DNA of 21,459 bases from DASTBU01 sp035711845 (GCA_035711845.1 DASTBU010000041.1:1-21459), one strand, 5' to 3'; positions 7,182 through 15,188 are shown, numbered from the stretch's first letter. A program made the numbers and translations. Notes: generated from the sequence alone by a model not told the origin.

Positions 7182-7492
7182 CGGCGGGCTCCAGCCTCGA
7201 TTCTGCGGCTGACCGACGCGATTTCGCTCTCGACGCGCGACAAGCGCCGCCAGATCGACCACAGATACAGGAAAATCGCCACCCAGGCCACGGCATACGC
7301 GCCCATGACCAGCGGCGCCGCCGGCAGCTGCTCCTGCGACGGCAGATCCGTGACGGGCACGAACCCCTGTTCCGGTGCCGCGACCTGAGGCTGAGCCTGC
7401 TCCGCCGAAGCTCCCCCCGCACCGACAATGGCCGCTGCGCATATGACGAGCAGCACGAGCAAACCCAGGGTACCGGTGACGTTTTTCTTCAT
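7178..7492 (-). CDS. ccmD: CcmD-family small membrane protein
   Basis: The 104-residue product has an N-terminal hydrophobic segment resembling a signal peptide (residues 6-30), a Pro/Gln-rich linker, then the CcmD-like core: a transmembrane helix (VMGAYAVAWVAIFLYLW, about 62-78) followed by a basic coiled tail (RRLSRVESEIASVSRRIEA). CcmD helps release haem-loaded CcmE from the CcmABC complex. Classical CcmD is shorter and has no N-terminal hydrophobic segment, so this belongs to the longer alternative CcmD family. ATG 7492 (MKKN) is preferred to an upstream start at 7537 because the signal-like segment begins there. It follows ccmC by about 60 bp. Confidence 0.72.
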   Translation of the reverse strand: MKKNVTGTLGLLVLLVICAAAIVGAGGASAEQAQPQVAAPEQGFVPVTDLPSQEQLPAAPLVMGAYAVAWVAIFLYLWSIWRRLSRVESEIASVSRRIEAGARR

Positions 7493-7552
7493 ACGACTAC
7501 CTGTTCCTGACAGTCCGACGGGAGCGATGGTGTGCACGAGGGCGCCTCCCTT

Positions 7553-8209
7553 CTACTCGTCCAGCGCGAGGTACAGTTCCTCGAGCTCGGTGCGCCGGCG
7601 TTCGAGCCTGGCCCGGGCCGCCAGCATCAGGACGTACAGGCCCAGGAAAGCGGTCACGCAGAACCAGAGCGGTTCCCGCATTCCCGGCTGCAGCGACGGG
7701 ACGACGCTGGTCTTGGGATGCAGCGTGCGCCAGAACTCCACCGACCAGTAAACGAAGGGCACGTTTGCCATCCCGAAGAGCGCCACCGCGGCCGCCAGCC
7801 GATCCGATCCGGGGCCGCCGTACCGCCGGAGCAGCAGGTAGGCCTGAAAGATGAGCCACAGCACCAGCGTCGAGGTCAGCCGCGCGTCCCAATCCCACCA
7901 GACCCCCCAGGCCTTGCGGGCCCACAGCGGTCCGGAGATCAGGACGATGACTCCGAAGAGGGACGCGAGCTCGGCCGCGGCGAGAGCGACCCGGTCGGCC
8001 TGCGGTTGCCGTCGGAACAAATAGACCGCGCTCGCGACCCCGCAGACGAAGGCGGAGGCGAACATCGTCATCGCCGCTGGTACGTGGAAGTAGAAGATCT
8101 TCTGAACGAGCCCCATCGTGGACTCGTACGGCGCATTGGCGATCATGACGGGCGCGTACGCGAACATCCCGGCCACGATCACGGCGAGAACGGGAAAGAG
8201 CTTGTTCAT
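7553..8209 (-). CDS. ccmC: haem exporter / haem handling protein CcmC
   Basis: The 218-residue protein has six hydrophobic segments and the tryptophan-rich WWD signature WGVWWDWDARLT (about 101-112). Candidate haem-ligand histidines flank it: His42 (IFYFHVP) and His164 (RTLHPKTS). CcmC binds haem at the periplasmic face and passes it to CcmE. The ATG at 8209 lies after GGAG at short spacing and gives the usual N-terminus; a GTG at 8233 would add eight residues. It lies downstream of ccmB with a 53-bp gap. Confidence 0.92.
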   Translation of the reverse strand: MNKLFPVLAVIVAGMFAYAPVMIANAPYESTMGLVQKIFYFHVPAAMTMFASAFVCGVASAVYLFRRQPQADRVALAAAELASLFGVIVLISGPLWARKAWGVWWDWDARLTSTLVLWLIFQAYLLLRRYGGPGSDRLAAAVALFGMANVPFVYWSVEFWRTLHPKTSVVPSLQPGMREPLWFCVTAFLGLYVLMLAARARLERRRTELEELYLALDE

Positions 8210-8262
8210 GTTGCTCCAGACCCTCGCTGGCACACCCGAGCCCGACAGGACCAGAGTCCGGC

Positions 8263-8952
8263 TTACTCGGTCATGACGGCTTCAAACGTCCACAGTGCCA
8301 GCGTAATGAATACCACATCGAAGAAGATGAGCATGGAAAGCCAGGCCCGCGCCATGGGCACATCCGCCTCCACCTGCAGGAGGGCCGCCGTACCGCGCAC
8401 GCCGGCGATGATGACGGGGATCGTGATGGGGTACAGCAGCACCGGCAGCAGGACGTCGCGGCTGCGGGCACGGACGAGCATCGCCGCAAACAGGGTTCCC
8501 ACGGCCGCAAACCCGACCGTGCCCGAAACCAGGAGTCCGAGCATCAGAAAAGGGTGAGCAAACAGCTGGGCCTGAAACATCAGGGCAATGAGCGGTACGA
8601 CGATCAGCTCAACCGCGCCGAGCAGCGCGAGCACGCCCAGCAGCTTGCCGACATACAACGCAGGTCGGTCCACCGGCGCCATCATGAGCGCGCGAAGCGT
8701 CTCGCTCTGACGCTCGCGCTCGAACGCACGGCCGAGCGCGAGCGTGCCGGAAAACGCGATCGCGATCCAGAGGATGCCCGCCGCCGCGTCCTCGACCGCG
8801 CGGCCCTCTCGAACGAAGCCGAAGGCGAAGACCAGCACGCACGAAATGGCGAAGAAGATAGTCGTATAGACGATCTCGCGGCTGCGGACCTCGATCAACA
8901 GGTCCTTTCGGGTGACGAGCCAGACAGTCTGGAGAAAGCGGGTCACTGTCAC
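8263..8952 (-). CDS. ccmB: haem exporter permease CcmB
   Basis: The 229-residue integral membrane protein with about six helices is a typical CcmB. It has a cytoplasmic N-terminus followed by RKDLLIEVRSRE, the conserved intracellular segment FERERQSETLRALMMAPVDR near residues 77-96, and hydrophobic helices to the end. CcmB forms the ABC-2-like membrane part of the CcmAB complex, whose ATP hydrolysis releases holo-CcmE from CcmC/D. Its start overlaps the ccmA stop by four bases (ATGA type), so translation is coupled. Confidence 0.92.
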   Translation of the reverse strand: MTVTRFLQTVWLVTRKDLLIEVRSREIVYTTIFFAISCVLVFAFGFVREGRAVEDAAAGILWIAIAFSGTLALGRAFERERQSETLRALMMAPVDRPALYVGKLLGVLALLGAVELIVVPLIALMFQAQLFAHPFLMLGLLVSGTVGFAAVGTLFAAMLVRARSRDVLLPVLLYPITIPVIIAGVRGTAALLQVEADVPMARAWLSMLIFFDVVFITLALWTFEAVMTE

Positions 8953-9653
8953 GCCCCGATCGCGCAGAGCCGTCGATAGCGATCGCGGAGCGACCCGGCG
9001 CCCGGCTCGATCGTCACGAGCCTTCCGTTCTGGAGCATCACCGCGCGGTCGATCACGCCCTCGATGGTCTCGAGATCGTGCGTCGTCACGAGGACGATCG
9101 CTCCTGAGTCCTTGAGCCCTTCCAGCCGGCGCCGCAATGCCGCCGTCGCCGCATCGTCGAGCCCGGTGAACGGTTCGTCGAGCAGCACGAGCCTCGGCTC
9201 GTGGAACAACGCGCGCTCGAGCGCGAGCCGCTGGCGCATCCCGCGTGAGAACCCCGAGACCGGGTCATCGCGCCGATGGGTCAGCTCCGCCCGCTCCAGC
9301 GCCGCATCGACGCGGCGGCCCACGTCCCGGATGCCGTAGATGCGGCCGAAGAACTGCAGGTTCTCGGCGGGGGATAGTTCGGCGTACACGTAAAGATCGT
9401 GGCCGAGCAGCCCTATGCGCCCGCGCAGTTCCGGTCCCGCGCTCCGAGCTGGACGCTCGCCGTAGAGGACCGTGCCGGACGTGGGCTCGAGCAGCGTCGC
9501 CGTGATGGAGAGCAACGTCGATTTGCCGGCGCCGTTGGGCCCGAGAAGCGCGACAATCTCCCCGGCACGACATTCGAACGACACGCGATTGAGCGCGCGG
9601 CGCCGGCCAAAGGTCCGTGTGACTTCGGAGAAGGTGAGGGACGTGAAATCCAT
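8949..9653 (-). CDS. ccmA: ABC transporter ATPase CcmA
   Basis: The 234-residue ABC ATPase has Walker A GPNGAGKST (38-46), a variant signature SGFSRGMRQR (133-142; FSRGM in place of LSGGQ, usual for CcmA), Walker B RLVLLDEP (154-161) and the switch His192 (VTTHD). CcmA energises release of haem-bearing CcmE. It is tightly placed: 13 bp after the preceding gene and overlapping ccmB by four bases. Confidence 0.92.
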   Translation of the reverse strand: MDFTSLTFSEVTRTFGRRRALNRVSFECRAGEIVALLGPNGAGKSTLLSITATLLEPTSGTVLYGERPARSAGPELRGRIGLLGHDLYVYAELSPAENLQFFGRIYGIRDVGRRVDAALERAELTHRRDDPVSGFSRGMRQRLALERALFHEPRLVLLDEPFTGLDDAATAALRRRLEGLKDSGAIVLVTTHDLETIEGVIDRAVMLQNGRLVTIEPGAGSLRDRYRRLCAIGA

Positions 9654-9666
9654 GGGGGCGGCGCCG

Positions 9667-10881
9667 TCAGGCCGCCGCCTCCTCGTCGAGCTCGGCGTAG
9701 ACCGCTTCCAGTGCGGTCACCAGCTCGCGACGCCGAGCGGCGTAGTGCTGCGCGTCCGCGGCGCCGGCCCGATGCTGTTCCTCGAGCGACGTCAGCTCCG
9801 CGAACAGCCGATCGCGACGGCCCTCGAGCTTCTTGCGCCGCTGCGCCGTTCCTGTCGAAATACGCACACCGCGCATGCCGCCCCAGGCGCCGGCCAGGAG
9901 GATCAGCGCTGCCGCGGCAAGCGCCACGTTGCGCGGCCAGGTCGTCGTGTGCGGCAGGCCAGTGAAGTCGAACCTGACGACGTCCCCCGCCGCGAGCGCC
10001 GGTCCCTGACCGACGATGTAGGTCTGCCCTTCGGAGGCCATTTCCCGATGCTCCGCCATCTGCGGCGAGGTGACGTGCGTCTCGCCGACCTTCTGCGCGA
10101 GCACGGTCAGCTGGGTCATCGCCACGGGCAATCGCTGCTCGACGGTCAGCGTGTCTCCCGAATAGCTCATCGAGTACGCGAACTGCACGAGCGTAGTCCC
10201 TGGCGCGAACGGGCCAATGACCGTCACCCGCTTCCCGGCGAGCGTCCCCTGCGGGGAGGATTCCTTGAGCATGGCGGCGCCTTCCGCGCCGTCCGGCAGA
10301 TCGAAGACGAGCGGCTCGGCGGGCTGCACCGGCGTCGCGGACGAGTTCACGATCTGGATGATGTTGAACACGGAAAGCCCGTCGTCGTTGAACTCGAAGA
10401 CGAACCGTGACTGTTCCCCGAGCACGACGGTGCCGGGCTGTGCGGGCGCCTGCCGCTGGGCCTCGGCCAGTTTGGCCGCTTCGGGATCCGTGGCGACGAG
10501 CATCAGACGAATGCCGCCGGCAGCTGGAATCTGGAACTCCTGCGACTCGAGCCGCTCACCTGCCACGACAGCCACGGCCTTGACGCGGGTCCCCGGCTGC
10601 AGGTTGGTGAACTCTGCCCGGCCCTGGTCGTTCGTGAGCGCCTTGACGGGCGACGGCCCCTGGAGCTCGACGGTCTGTCCGGCCAGCGGGTTGGAGAGCG
10701 ATCCCTTGATCAACCTGACACTGACACTGCCGGGTGAGAGATCGGGAACGGGCAACGGCATACCCGACATCTGCCTTGCGTCCGGCATCTGGCGTGCACT
10801 GGACTGGGTGGCTGCCCCGACCAGGACGAAGGCGGACACCGCAACCGGAACAACGAGCCAGCGAATCGCTCTGCGGGTCAT
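9667..10881 (-). CDS. membrane protein with carboxypeptidase-regulatory-like domain, within the ccm operon
   Basis: The 404-residue protein starts at ATG 10881, where ATGA overlaps the upstream gene's stop. It has a signal peptide or anchor (1-30), a Pro-rich linker, and an Ig-like carboxypeptidase-regulatory-type fold (about 52-130, with VSVRLIKG, LTNDQGRAEFTNLQPG). A long beta-rich periplasmic region (150-310), one transmembrane helix (about 318-336) and a charged cytoplasmic tail (345-402) predicted as two helices follow. No catalytic motif is visible. Overlap with its neighbours ties it to cytochrome c assembly. A role in presenting apocytochrome or organising the Ccm complex is plausible, but unproven. 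Confidence 0.65.
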   Translation of the reverse strand: MTRRAIRWLVVPVAVSAFVLVGAATQSSARQMPDARQMSGMPLPVPDLSPGSVSVRLIKGSLSNPLAGQTVELQGPSPVKALTNDQGRAEFTNLQPGTRVKAVAVVAGERLESQEFQIPAAGGIRLMLVATDPEAAKLAEAQRQAPAQPGTVVLGEQSRFVFEFNDDGLSVFNIIQIVNSSATPVQPAEPLVFDLPDGAEGAAMLKESSPQGTLAGKRVTVIGPFAPGTTLVQFAYSMSYSGDTLTVEQRLPVAMTQLTVLAQKVGETHVTSPQMAEHREMASEGQTYIVGQGPALAAGDVVRFDFTGLPHTTTWPRNVALAAAALILLAGAWGGMRGVRISTGTAQRRKKLEGRRDRLFAELTSLEEQHRAGAADAQHYAARRRELVTALEAVYAELDEEAAA

Positions 10882-11558
10882 CGCACGCCGCTCGGGTTTC
10901 GGACGGCGGCCGCGCTGCCAGCAGCGGCATGATCCATGCGCGCGCCGCATCGCTTGCAGAACGCGGCGTCCGCGTCGTTGTCGGTGCTGCAGGCGGAACA
11001 TCGAGTGACGCCGGCGACCGGCCGAGCGCCGCCGGCCCTCCGCGACAGCCGCGCATCGAGCTCGCGCTCGATCACCGCGCGGTAATCCGAACGGTCTTCG
11101 TCGAGTTCCGTCATCAGCGCGAGCGCGCGGGAGCGCAGGCGGCCGGCCATCTCCTCGAAGTCCTTCTCGGACACCTTGCCCATGGCGCGATCGAACTCCA
11201 GCTCCTTGATCGACCGCAGCGTCAATGTCTTCTCGCGCTCGAGTGTCGCGCGCTTCCGCTCGGTCAGCGGCTCGCTGAACACGAGGGGATCGTCGGTGGC
11301 CAGCGGCGCCAGCATCCTGTAGAACCCCGCCGCGGCGAGACCAGCTGCGCCAATCGTCAGGCTGATCAGAATGAGGTGCTCCGGCGTCGACTGGCGCGAC
11401 ATCACGACCGCAGCCGTGGCGGCCATGAGCGACGCCAGCACGAAGAAGTGCCAGTGGCGAAAGCCGGCATCAACAGCCGACCCGGGCCCGGCGGGGCCAT
11501 CGGTGCGGACCGGCGCCTGACGCGGTGGCGATTCTCGCTTCACGCGCACTTTGCCCAT
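10878..11558 (-). CDS. zinc-ribbon membrane protein with CcmI-like helical segment
   Basis: The 226-residue protein has two transmembrane helices (about 38-54 and 63-81). A helical cytoplasmic segment follows (about 100-160) with the pattern IKELEFDRAMGKVSEKDFEE, resembling the N-terminal repeat of CcmI-type cytochrome c biogenesis proteins. It ends with a zinc ribbon made of two CxxC pairs (187-190 and 201-204). ATG 11558 lies four bases after the stop of the ccmF-ccmH gene. An earlier in-frame start at 11585 lies inside that gene and is less likely. The function is unknown; it could take the place of CcmI, which is missing here. Confidence 0.65.
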   Translation of the reverse strand: MGKVRVKRESPPRQAPVRTDGPAGPGSAVDAGFRHWHFFVLASLMAATAAVVMSRQSTPEHLILISLTIGAAGLAAAGFYRMLAPLATDDPLVFSEPLTERKRATLEREKTLTLRSIKELEFDRAMGKVSEKDFEEMAGRLRSRALALMTELDEDRSDYRAVIERELDARLSRRAGGARPVAGVTRCSACSTDNDADAAFCKRCGARMDHAAAGSAAAVRNPSGVR

Positions 11559-11562
11559 GCTT

Positions 11563-14055
11563 CTAATCGAGGTCGCGGAGCTCATTGTCCAATCTCGCCT
11601 GCAACGTCGGATCGGTGGCGGTGGTGATCGACGGATTGCTGCTGGCCCCCTCGCGGTCTCGTCGCGACCACCGGAACGCGACGAGCCCGACCGCGGCGGC
11701 CCCGGTGGCGCCGAGCAGATACGGGAAGAACCAGGCGAGGCGGTTGAAGCCGGTGTCCATCGGGATCGCCAGCACCTGGCCTCCGTACTCCTTCACGAAG
11801 GCTGCCCGGACCCCATCGCGATCCATTCCGGCTGCGAGGAACTGGTCCAGCTTGGGACTCTGTTCCTGGAGGCCGTGACAGGACGGCCCCATGGGGCAAT
11901 CGTTCATGGGAGCCCGGCAGCCGCACATGCAGATGATCTCGCCTTCGAGCTGCTTGCGAAGCTCGCTCTTCTCGACGACCGGCACCTGCGAGGAGACCTG
12001 CGGAACCTGTGACGACTCCTGGGCCCGCAGGGACCCCGGCAATAGCAGGATCATCAGGAGCAGCGAAGTGGTGGTGGCCGCGCCGGAAGGAATCCGCGAG
12101 ACCGCAAACGCGAACGCACTTTCGGGCATCAGCGCCAGGATGCTGCCCACCGCCATGACCCCGAACCCGAACCAGATCCAGTTCACCAGCGGGTTCACCG
12201 TCACGGCGTAGGTGGCCGACTGCGACGAGACGTCATAGCCGGCAAGAACGATATACAGGTCCTCGGTGGGCGAACGCCGAATCGCGACCTCGGTCGTCGG
12301 CTCCTGTTCACGCTTGTTGAAGAACCACTTCGCCGGCGCCATCGTACCGATCGCGCTGCCGTCCTCGAACACGCTGACGTGCCCGGTCACCATCTGCTTC
12401 TGCGCGTCGGATGTCACGCGGAGCGCGTCGTGCCTGACGGTGAAATGCCCGACGGTTGCCTGCTGACCCGGCTTGAGCAGCGCCTGCTCTTCCCGCTTGA
12501 ACCCCTCGCCGGCGAACCCGAGGAACATCAGCACGATGCCCACATGCACGATGTATCCGCCATAGCGGCGCTTGGAGCGGCCGACCAGGCCGATCATCGC
12601 GGTGATGACGTCGGTCCCCGTCGCGCTGCGGCGCACCTGCGCCCCACGGACGAATTCCTGCACGACCGTGACGAAGACGAAGGCGCACAGGGCGAAACAG
12701 ATGCCCGAGCTCCACACTCGGACGCCGAGCGCGAAGAGGGCCACACCGGTGGCGACCGCGGCCAGCGTCGGCCAGAGAAACTGGTGAATCAGATTGGAAG
12801 CCGTGGATTTACGCCAGGCCAGCAGCGGCCCGATGCCCGTCAGCAGCAACAGCATCAAGCCGATGGGCAGCATCCACTTGTTGAAGAAGGGCGGTCCGAC
12901 GGTGAGCCGCTCCCCCATCACGGCCTCGCTGAGCGTCGGGAACATCGTCGCAAACAGCACGAAGAAGGCCGAGAACAGCAGAATCCAGTTGTTCGCGAGG
13001 AATGCCGCCTCGCGTGACGCCCACGAATCCAGCTCGTGCCGCGACCGCAGCAACGGCAGGCGGTAGATGACCATGCCGAAGCTGAACGTGAGGATGAGGA
13101 CCATGAAGATCGTGAACAGCGTGGCCAGCTCACGATCCTCGCCGAACGCATGCACCGACTGGACGACGCCCGATCGCGTCATGAACGTTCCGAAGATCGT
13201 CAGGAAGAACGTCGTGATCACCAGCGTGACGTTCCACACGCGAAGCATGCCCCGGCGCTCCTGCACCATGACCGAGTGCAGAAACGCGGTGGCGGTGAAC
13301 CAGGGCAGCAGGCCCGCGTTCTCGACCGGATCCCATCCCCAGTAGCCACCCCATCCCAGCTCCTCGTACGCCCAGAGCATCCCGAGCGTCAGCCCGAAGG
13401 TCAGCGCCAGCCAGCCGATCATCGTCCAGCGTCGGACGGCTCGCAGCCACGAGTCGTCCAGGTGTCCCGTGATCAGCGCCGCGAGACCGAAGGCGTACGG
13501 GATGGTCATCGCCACGAACCCGATGTACAGCGACGGCGGGTGGATGGCCATGTAGAAATTCTGGAGGAGCGGGTTCAATCCCTGGCCTTCAGCGGGCGGC
13601 GGCGTCACGAACGTGGAGAACGGATTGTTGTGAACGATCATCAGGAAGATGAAGAACATCTCCGTGAACGCGATGGTCGCCACGACGTACGGGATCAGCT
13701 CGCGATTCCGCTCGCGGTTCATGTAGACCGCCAGTGTCCCGAAGATCCCGAGCAGGAACACCCAGAACATGATCGACCCGTCGAGGCCGCCCCAGTACGA
13801 GGCGATCTTGTAGGCCAGCGGCTGCGCCGAGTCCGAGTAGCGCTGAACGTACTTGATGGCGTAGTTGTCGGTGACGAAGGCGTGCACGATCACCGCGGAA
13901 GCGACAGTCATCAGCGCGGTGAGGAAGTAGAACGCGCCGATTCCGCTCTCGACCAGCCGGCGCGACCGCCGCCGGGCGCCAGCCACCGACGCCGCCACCG
14001 CGTAGGCGCTCACCACGAAGCTGACGAGAAGGATGAACGTTCCGAGTGTGGACAT
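11563..14055 (-). CDS. ccmF: CcmF-CcmH fusion: cytochrome c haem lyase with C-terminal CcmH-like domain
   Basis: The protein has 830 residues, against about 650 for a typical CcmF. Residues 1-655 are CcmF: many membrane helices, the WWD motif WGGYWGWDPVENA (235-247), and histidines His172, His260, His302 and His504 in the contexts of the four haem-ligand histidines of E. coli CcmF. From about 660 a hydrophobic segment leads to a Gln/Ser/Val linker. A CcmH/CycL-like domain follows (698-798): cysteine motif IICMCGCRAP (Cys709, 711, 713) with Cys720 and Cys726, then the usual FVKEYGGQVLA and a terminal helix. Canonical CcmH has LRCxxCQ; here it is replaced by CxCGC. CcmF/H transfer haem from CcmE to apocytochrome in the periplasm. 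Internal frame is intact throughout, so the fusion is real rather than an error. Confidence 0.9.
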   Translation of the reverse strand: MSTLGTFILLVSFVVSAYAVAASVAGARRRSRRLVESGIGAFYFLTALMTVASAVIVHAFVTDNYAIKYVQRYSDSAQPLAYKIASYWGGLDGSIMFWVFLLGIFGTLAVYMNRERNRELIPYVVATIAFTEMFFIFLMIVHNNPFSTFVTPPPAEGQGLNPLLQNFYMAIHPPSLYIGFVAMTIPYAFGLAALITGHLDDSWLRAVRRWTMIGWLALTFGLTLGMLWAYEELGWGGYWGWDPVENAGLLPWFTATAFLHSVMVQERRGMLRVWNVTLVITTFFLTIFGTFMTRSGVVQSVHAFGEDRELATLFTIFMVLILTFSFGMVIYRLPLLRSRHELDSWASREAAFLANNWILLFSAFFVLFATMFPTLSEAVMGERLTVGPPFFNKWMLPIGLMLLLLTGIGPLLAWRKSTASNLIHQFLWPTLAAVATGVALFALGVRVWSSGICFALCAFVFVTVVQEFVRGAQVRRSATGTDVITAMIGLVGRSKRRYGGYIVHVGIVLMFLGFAGEGFKREEQALLKPGQQATVGHFTVRHDALRVTSDAQKQMVTGHVSVFEDGSAIGTMAPAKWFFNKREQEPTTEVAIRRSPTEDLYIVLAGYDVSSQSATYAVTVNPLVNWIWFGFGVMAVGSILALMPESAFAFAVSRIPSGAATTTSLLLMILLLPGSLRAQESSQVPQVSSQVPVVEKSELRKQLEGEIICMCGCRAPMNDCPMGPSCHGLQEQSPKLDQFLAAGMDRDGVRAAFVKEYGGQVLAIPMDTGFNRLAWFFPYLLGATGAAAVGLVAFRWSRRDREGASSNPSITTATDPTLQARLDNELRDLD

Positions 14056-14079
14056 GACGTGTCTGGACCTTCCAATCCC

Positions 14080-14141
14080 ATCGCGCGATCGCGCGATCGA
14101 GCGATCTCCATCACCCGATCACCCGATCGCGCGATCGCTCG
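14080..14141. repeat. ATCGCGCG octamer array between ccmE and ccmF
   Basis: Octamers ATCGCGCG, ATCGCGCG, ATCGAGCG, (ATCTCC), ATCACCCG, ATCACCCG, ATCGCGCG, ATCGCTCG follow head to tail. A 15-bp perfect inverted repeat exists between 14085-14099 and 14124-14138. It nearly fills the 91-bp gap between the ccmE stop and the ccmF start, so the transcript would carry a strong stem-loop inside the operon. Confidence 0.8.
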
Positions 14142-14146
14142 ATTCC

Positions 14147-14566
14147 CTATTGGCTCCCGGGCAGCCCTGCGGTTTTGCTCGGCTCGTATTTCGACGGGCA
14201 CTTGGCCATGACGCCGTTGGGCGCGACGGCGAACCCGTCCGGACCGAGCTCTCCCTTCAGCACGACTTCCGAACCATCCTTGAATGTGTCAGGCACCACT
14301 CCGGTGTAGCGGACCGGAAGAACCTTGCCGTTGTTCTGGATCTGGAAGCGGTATTCGAGGGTGTCCGGCTTTCGCATAATCGACCGCTCGACGACGTAGC
14401 CGTGGAGCTGCAGTTTCTTGCCCTGCCAGGTCGCTTGATCGGCTATCACCTCGTCGACCATCTTGTAGTACTCGGTGCCCTCGCTGAGCGTCGTGTACAT
14501 GAGGCCCGTGAGGGCGCCCACAATCACGAAGACGGTTGCGGCGATCTTGATAGATTTAGCTCTCAT
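14147..14566 (-). CDS. ccmE: haem chaperone CcmE, CxxxY variant
   Basis: The 139-residue protein has one N-terminal membrane anchor (about 7-26) and the OB-fold beta-barrel of CcmE: LQLHGYVVERS, EYRFQIQNNGKVLPVRYTGVVPDTFKDGSEVVLKG in order. CcmE carries haem covalently between CcmC and CcmF. The haem-attachment motif, normally HxxxY, reads VMAKCPSKYEP: Cys123 replaces histidine, with Tyr127 kept. The codon is TGC in a clean reading frame. CxxxY CcmE proteins are known from Desulfovibrio-type bacteria and some archaea. The gene lies between maf and the ccmF-ccmH fusion. Confidence 0.92.
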   Translation of the reverse strand: MRAKSIKIAATVFVIVGALTGLMYTTLSEGTEYYKMVDEVIADQATWQGKKLQLHGYVVERSIMRKPDTLEYRFQIQNNGKVLPVRYTGVVPDTFKDGSEVVLKGELGPDGFAVAPNGVMAKCPSKYEPSKTAGLPGSQ

Positions 14567-14618
14567 AAGAGTTTGCGGGAAAAGTCTGTTCTCAGGATAT
14601 CGTCGCCGTCGGACCCGG

Positions 14619-15188
14619 TCAATCGCGATAGCCTACCTCTTTCAGGAGTCGGAACACGCTCGCGAGGGGCAGGCCAACGACATTCGACCACGAGCCTTCG
14701 ATCCAGTCGATGAAGCGGGCCGCGCGACCCTGGATGGCGTATGCTCCAGCTTTCCCATCCGGCTCTCGCGTGCTGACGTACCAGCGAATCTCGTCCTCGG
14801 TCAGGGGCAAAAGGTGTACCCGCGTCGACACCACCTCCGAAATCAGGCGCGTCCCGGTTCGGAGGACGACGGCAGTCATGACGACGTGAACCGCGCCGGA
14901 GAGCTGTTCGAGCATCCAGATCGCCTCGGAATCGCTCGCCGGCTTGCCCAGGATGCGGTTTCCCGCCACGACGACCGTGTCCGCCCCCAGGACGACCGTG
15001 CCGGCTTGCCGGCGGTCCAGGGGAACCTGCCGGGCTTTCTCGGTGGCCACGCGCAGCGCGTAACCGCCCGGCTCCTCGCCCAGCAGTGGGGATTCGTCCA
15101 CGTCCGCTGGGGAAATTTCGAAGGCGAAGCCCGCGCTGGCGAGCAGCTCAGCACGCCGCGGAGAGGCCGAGGCCAGGATGAGACGCAT
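14619..15188 (-). CDS. maf: Maf-family nucleoside triphosphate pyrophosphatase
   Basis: The 189-residue protein has the Maf signatures: ILASASPRRAELL (4-16), the catalytic aspartate in VVLGADTVVV (Asp70), the KA-rich ATEKAR segment and C-terminal GAYAIQGRAARFIDWIEGSW with NVVGLPL. Maf proteins hydrolyse non-canonical or surplus nucleoside triphosphates to monophosphates, and were first noted as septum-formation inhibitors. The GAYAIQGRAA/SNVVGLPL pattern favours the dTTP/UTP pyrophosphatase (YhdE) branch. It is the first minus-strand gene of the ccm region, 52 bp before ccmE; the heptamer array lies just upstream of its start. Confidence 0.92.
   Translation of the reverse strand: MRLILASASPRRAELLASAGFAFEISPADVDESPLLGEEPGGYALRVATEKARQVPLDRRQAGTVVLGADTVVVAGNRILGKPASDSEAIWMLEQLSGAVHVVMTAVVLRTGTRLISEVVSTRVHLLPLTEDEIRWYVSTREPDGKAGAYAIQGRAARFIDWIEGSWSNVVGLPLASVFRLLKEVGYRD

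Noticed and set aside
9399..10410. Plus-strand frames opposite ccmA and the carboxypeptidase-regulatory-like gene
   Set aside because: They are shadow frames with biased composition and no motifs; the minus-strand genes overlap one another in operon fashion.
13036..14211. Long plus-strand frame opposite ccmF
   Set aside because: Its product is low-complexity Arg/His/Asp-rich sequence typical of an antisense shadow of a membrane protein; ccmF is certain on the other strand.
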